From contig CAJUDQ010000025.1 in assembly GCA_910585215.1 (NCBI GenBank), positions 1-44,674 of the forward strand: a stretch of DNA of 44,674 bases, given 5' to 3'. The notes below the pieces were generated by a model. That model was given only the letters and a program-made list of their open reading frames with translations. It was not told the origin of the DNA and searched no databases. Below, one piece after another: positions 41,779-44,674 of the stretch. The translations under genes were made by a program, and so were the position numbers. The stretch is from an uncultured Lachnospiraceae bacterium. Lineage in GTDB: Bacteria > Bacillota > Clostridia > Lachnospirales > Lachnospiraceae. Positions within the stretch are counted from its first letter, which is position 1, and every line of letters starts with the position of its first letter.

Positions 41779-41838
41779 AAAATATATTATAAAATAGCTA
41801 ATAGTTGGTCAGTAAATTTAGGAAAGGCGTCATAAACA

Positions 41839-42921
41839 GTGGAAGAACGAATATCAGTAATTACATTAGCTTATAATAATTTAGAGTATTATAAGGAGTG
41901 TTTAAAAAGTATTGTAGAACAAAAATATAAAGAGATAGAATGGATATTGTGTGATGATTGCAGCGAAAATTTTATTTATGTTGAAAAAGATATAAGAAAA
42001 TATTTGAAAGAACATAAAGGAAATATCAATAATGTAATAATACATCATAATAAAAAGAATATGGGTGTTGTAAAAAATTACGAACAAGCTGTAAAAATGG
42101 CATCGGGAGAATATATTTTTTATCTTGCAATTGATGATATGTTTTATGATGAATATGTATTGTCGGATGTAGTAAAATACTTTAAAAAGACAAATTATGA
42201 AATATTTGGGGGATACTGGGAAATGTTTTATGATGATGGAAGTCGCAGAATACAACCGCTTCAGGGTCAGGTAGAATTTTTAAAGAATGAAAGTCAGGAA
42301 AAAATATTTCACAGATTTATAAGAGTTCCATTAGTAGTTGGTTCTTGTACTCCATTTAAAAAACAATTAGTTGAAAAATATGGATTTATTGATAAAGGAT
42401 ATAAACATCTAGAGGATTGGCCAAGATATTTAAAGTTAATAAAAAATGGTGTGAGAATTGGGTTTATAGACAGATGCTTGATAAAATATAGAGCAGGTGG
42501 AATTACTACTGAAATTAAAAATAAGGATTTGATATTAGATTACAAACGATTGCTTGGAGAATATATGAAACTGCCATATAGTGATATATTAAATGCAATG
42601 AAAGAAAAAAAATATATAATTGCATGGGGATGTTCTGGAGGATTTATAAAGTATTATAAAGACTGGGAAGTTATATCTAATAGAACAATAGATATAATTG
42701 TAGATAAAAATAAAGAAAAGTGGGGGAGTACAGTAGAAGGAAAAAAAGTGTTTTCGCCTGAAAAAATTAGTGAAATGAATATAAATGAGATATATGTACT
42801 GGTGTTTTCGCAAATGTATTATGTTGAGATTGCAGAGGAATTGGAATCTATGGGATTAGTAGAAGGTATACAGTTTGATGTTATATCTAGAGAAGTTATA
42901 ATTTGGCAAGATATGATATAG
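41839..42921 (+). CDS. glycosyltransferase family 2 with C-terminal Rossmann domain
   Basis: A 360-residue protein. The GT-A domain has ISVITLAYNNLEYYKECLKSIVEQ (5-28), WILCDDCSENF (35-45) and YIFYLAIDDMFYDE (92-105) with the acidic metal pair. From about 250 a second domain starts YIIAWGCSGGFIKYY, followed by DIIVDKNKEKWGSTVEGKKVFSPEKI. The start is GTG at 41839 after GGAAAGG. The coupling of GT2 to this Rossmann unit recurs in polysaccharide loci; the unit may bind a nucleotide or an acceptor. Confidence 0.85.
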   Translation: MEERISVITLAYNNLEYYKECLKSIVEQKYKEIEWILCDDCSENFIYVEKDIRKYLKEHKGNINNVIIHHNKKNMGVVKNYEQAVKMASGEYIFYLAIDDMFYDEYVLSDVVKYFKKTNYEIFGGYWEMFYDDGSRRIQPLQGQVEFLKNESQEKIFHRFIRVPLVVGSCTPFKKQLVEKYGFIDKGYKHLEDWPRYLKLIKNGVRIGFIDRCLIKYRAGGITTEIKNKDLILDYKRLLGEYMKLPYSDILNAMKEKKYIIAWGCSGGFIKYYKDWEVISNRTIDIIVDKNKEKWGSTVEGKKVFSPEKISEMNINEIYVLVFSQMYYVEIAEELESMGLVEGIQFDVISREVIIWQDMI

Positions 42922-43002
42922 ATATTATAATTATAATAAAACAAGGTGAAAGTATAGATAGTAAAAACTATACATATAAAATATTATTAAAGGAAAAAAT
43001 TT

Positions 43003-43407
43003 ATGAAAGAATATGAATATTTAACAGAAAATGCAAAGGAATATGAATACTTATACAATATAAGTAAAATCAAGTATATGATAATGGAAAAATTAGAAGA
43101 GGAAAAAAGTGTATACAAGATAGTGGATAAATTAAAAGAGAAAAATATATATATTTATGGAGCGGGGACAATTGGTAAAAAGTTATATAAAATATTGATA
43201 AATTATAATGAGATTAAAATATTGGGGTTTATAGAGAGAGATAGAGATAACGGAGATAATATAATTTCTTTAAAACATTCTAATGAGAAAATAAATCCAG
43301 AAGCAATAATAATAATTACACCTATAGATTATTATAATGAAATTATGAAAGATATTAATAGTTCAGGACTTGACAACAAGGTATTTTCGATATTAGAATT
43401 ACTATGA
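43003..43407 (+). CDS. stand-alone Rossmann-domain protein
   Basis: A 134-residue protein. After a 40-residue helical, Tyr-rich start it has NIYIYGAGTIGKKLYKIL (48-65) and ILGFIERDRDNGDNIISL (73-90), then AIIIITPIDYYNEIMKDI, i.e. one nucleotide-binding-like Rossmann unit and nothing else. It matches in layout the C-terminal units of the DUF1796, HAD and GT2 products of the same locus. It may be a subunit that supplies this domain to a partner, or the remnant of a longer gene; the good ribosome site (AAAGGAAA) and the intact N-terminus speak for a real gene. Confidence 0.7.
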   Translation: MKEYEYLTENAKEYEYLYNISKIKYMIMEKLEEEKSVYKIVDKLKEKNIYIYGAGTIGKKLYKILINYNEIKILGFIERDRDNGDNIISLKHSNEKINPEAIIIITPIDYYNEIMKDINSSGLDNKVFSILELL

Positions 43408-43423
43408 GAGAGAAGGTAATGTT

Positions 43424-44527
43424 TTGCAAATTAAATTATTATATTTGACAAATGAAAATATATATGCTGAAGGATATACTGGGATAAGAAAGAAAATTAG
43501 AGGACAATTGCAGAGTTTTGAAAATGTAAATATAAATACATATATTTTATATAATCATAATGGATTAAATATTAGTTTAAATAAAGGAAAAGAGATGGCA
43601 AAATTTGTTTCTTTTACTAAAAAGGAATATTTTGATTTTGTATTTAAATTGTTAAAGAAGGAAAATATATCTGTGTTATATGTTAGGTATATAATGGCGA
43701 GTTACGAATTAATAGAATTCTATAAAAATATAAAAGAAAATTTGGATATAAAATTAATTATAGATTTTCCAACGTATCCCTATGATAATGTGTTTAAAGA
43801 TGTTGAAAAAATTGTTTTGTTAAATGATAAAAAATATAGAAATAAGATTAAACAGTATGCGGATTTTTCTGTGAATTATGATGATTATGAAAAAATATAT
43901 GGAATAAATAGTTTGTCTATTGTTAATGGAATCAACTTAAAAAAGATACCAATTAAAAAAACTACTAAGAGCAAAAAATTTAGAATGGTATGTATTTCAA
44001 GTCTTTGTAGGTGGCACGGATTTGATAGAATAATAATGGGATTATATAAATATAAAAAGGATAATAAGGAATGTGATGTGATATTTACGATAGTTGGAGA
44101 TGGTCCAGAATCAAGTTTTTTACAAGATTTAGTGTTGAAGTATGATTTAGAAAATGAAGTTAGTTTTTGTGGAAATATCGAAGATGAAAATCAGTTGAAT
44201 GAAATTTTTGATAATGCAGATATTGCGATTGGAGCACTTGCACTACACAGAATAGGCTTATATAAAGGAGGGGCAATTAAGAATCAGGAATATTGCGCAA
44301 GAGGTATTCCATTTGTTTTATCAGCAAAAGATGATCATTTTTCAGATAATGTAGATTATATTAAGTATATTTCAGAAGATGATACAGATGTTTCTATAGA
44401 GGAGTTGATTGCATTTATTGATGAGAATTTTGATGAAAATTTACAAAAAGAAATGCGTCAATATGCAGAGAGTAATTTTAATTGGGATTATATTATGGGA
44501 GATTTGATAAAAAAAGTGAAGGAATAA
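43424..44527 (+). CDS. glycosyltransferase family 4-like
   Basis: A 367-residue GT-B enzyme. The N-terminal half (KLLYLTNENIYAEGYTGIRKKIRGQL) is acceptor-side; the C-terminal half has FRMVCISSLCRWHGFDRIIMGL, FTIVGDGPESSFLQDLV, VSFCGNIEDENQLNEIFDNADIAIGALALHRIGLYKGGAIKNQEYCARGIPFVLS, the donor-binding block of GT4. The start is TTG at 43424 with AGAAGG at 43411-43416. The gene is strongly AT-rich. It continues the glycan locus and is followed by a truncated gene. Confidence 0.82.
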   Translation: MQIKLLYLTNENIYAEGYTGIRKKIRGQLQSFENVNINTYILYNHNGLNISLNKGKEMAKFVSFTKKEYFDFVFKLLKKENISVLYVRYIMASYELIEFYKNIKENLDIKLIIDFPTYPYDNVFKDVEKIVLLNDKKYRNKIKQYADFSVNYDDYEKIYGINSLSIVNGINLKKIPIKKTTKSKKFRMVCISSLCRWHGFDRIIMGLYKYKKDNKECDVIFTIVGDGPESSFLQDLVLKYDLENEVSFCGNIEDENQLNEIFDNADIAIGALALHRIGLYKGGAIKNQEYCARGIPFVLSAKDDHFSDNVDYIKYISEDDTDVSIEELIAFIDENFDENLQKEMRQYAESNFNWDYIMGDLIKKVKE

Positions 44528-44560
44528 ATATTATTTTAGATAGATATCTGTAATTTTTTG

Positions 44561-44674
44561 ATGGATAGAATATTTTTTCCTGGTAATATTGTTTTTTGTA
44601 AAAAATTAGTGCATTGTGAATATTATGAATGGGTGTTTAATATTTTTAATGAATATATAAAAACATTAAAAAAT
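44561..44674 (+). pseudogene. truncated DUF4422-like glycosyltransferase fragment, runs off the window
   Basis: The open frame after a stop at 44537 reads FFPGNIVFCKKLVHC then YYEWVFNIFNEYIK, resembling the inside of DUF4422 capsular-type proteins (GNMFI, KKxxFxEYCxWLF). In that family this part lies well after the N-terminus, yet here nothing precedes it and no ribosome site stands before the ATG. It is therefore likely a 5'-truncated remnant. It continues beyond the window end, so its 3' part is not seen. Confidence 0.4.

Overview
The window reads as a low-GC Firmicute of the class Clostridia, most likely a motile, spore-forming gut member of the Lachnospiraceae. The grounds are the order spoIIID-mbl-flhO-flhP, the comF-yvyF-flgM-flgN-flgK-flgL-fliW-csrA-flaG-fliD-fliS-flagellin order familiar from Bacillus and Clostridia, strong GGAGG ribosome binding sites, GTG and TTG starts, and sigma-D type promoters. 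No species is claimed. No rRNA, tRNA or CRISPR array was seen.

Layout. (1) 1-3662: a leftward XRE-cupin regulator with a three-half-site operator, divergent from an anchored cell-wall amidase, an MBL-fold hydrolase and an ArAE-like membrane protein. (2) 3790-4715: spoIIID on the minus strand with a candidate sigma-E promoter, set in a hairpin-rich stretch. (3) 4716-10746: mbl, two basal-body rod/hook proteins (flhO, flhP), a FlgJ-type rod-binding protein, recD2 and comF. (4) 10832-23300: the late flagellar block yvyF, flgM, flgN, two tandem flgK genes, flgL, fliW, csrA, flaG, fliD, fliS, a FliT-position gene and flagellin. Sigma-D like promoters precede flgM, flaG and flagellin. The flagellin leader carries a GGA-loop hairpin that fits CsrA binding, so the FliW-CsrA-flagellin feedback circuit appears complete.

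(5) 23321-30944: flagellin glycosylation. A small unknown gene is coupled to a Maf-type (DUF115) flagellin glycosyltransferase, followed by a second glycosyltransferase and pseB, pseF, pseI and (opposite strand) pseH for pseudaminic-acid-like sugar synthesis. PseC and PseG are not in the window; their usual places hold hairpins and direct repeats. (6) 30964-31729: a decayed IS element with clear inverted repeats and an 11-bp target duplication, 20 bp upstream of pseH. (7) 31805-33570: a three-gene operon of a synthetase-only RelA/SpoT protein and two unrecognised small proteins. (8) 33733-36443: two frameshifted AAA-ATPase/PD-(D/E)XK pseudogenes. (9) 36532-44674: an AT-rich surface-glycan set (DUF1796 protein with a G10 tract, GT2, HAD-GT-like protein, GT2, stand-alone Rossmann protein, GT4, DUF4422 remnant), four members of which share a Rossmann module.

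The leads most worth following are the G10 tract at 37398-37407 (possible phase variation), the tandemly repeated leader of the first flgK with alternative pairing over its start, the recurrent duplication of ribosome-binding regions in the same operon, the RelA/SpoT operon, and the small protein coupled to maf.
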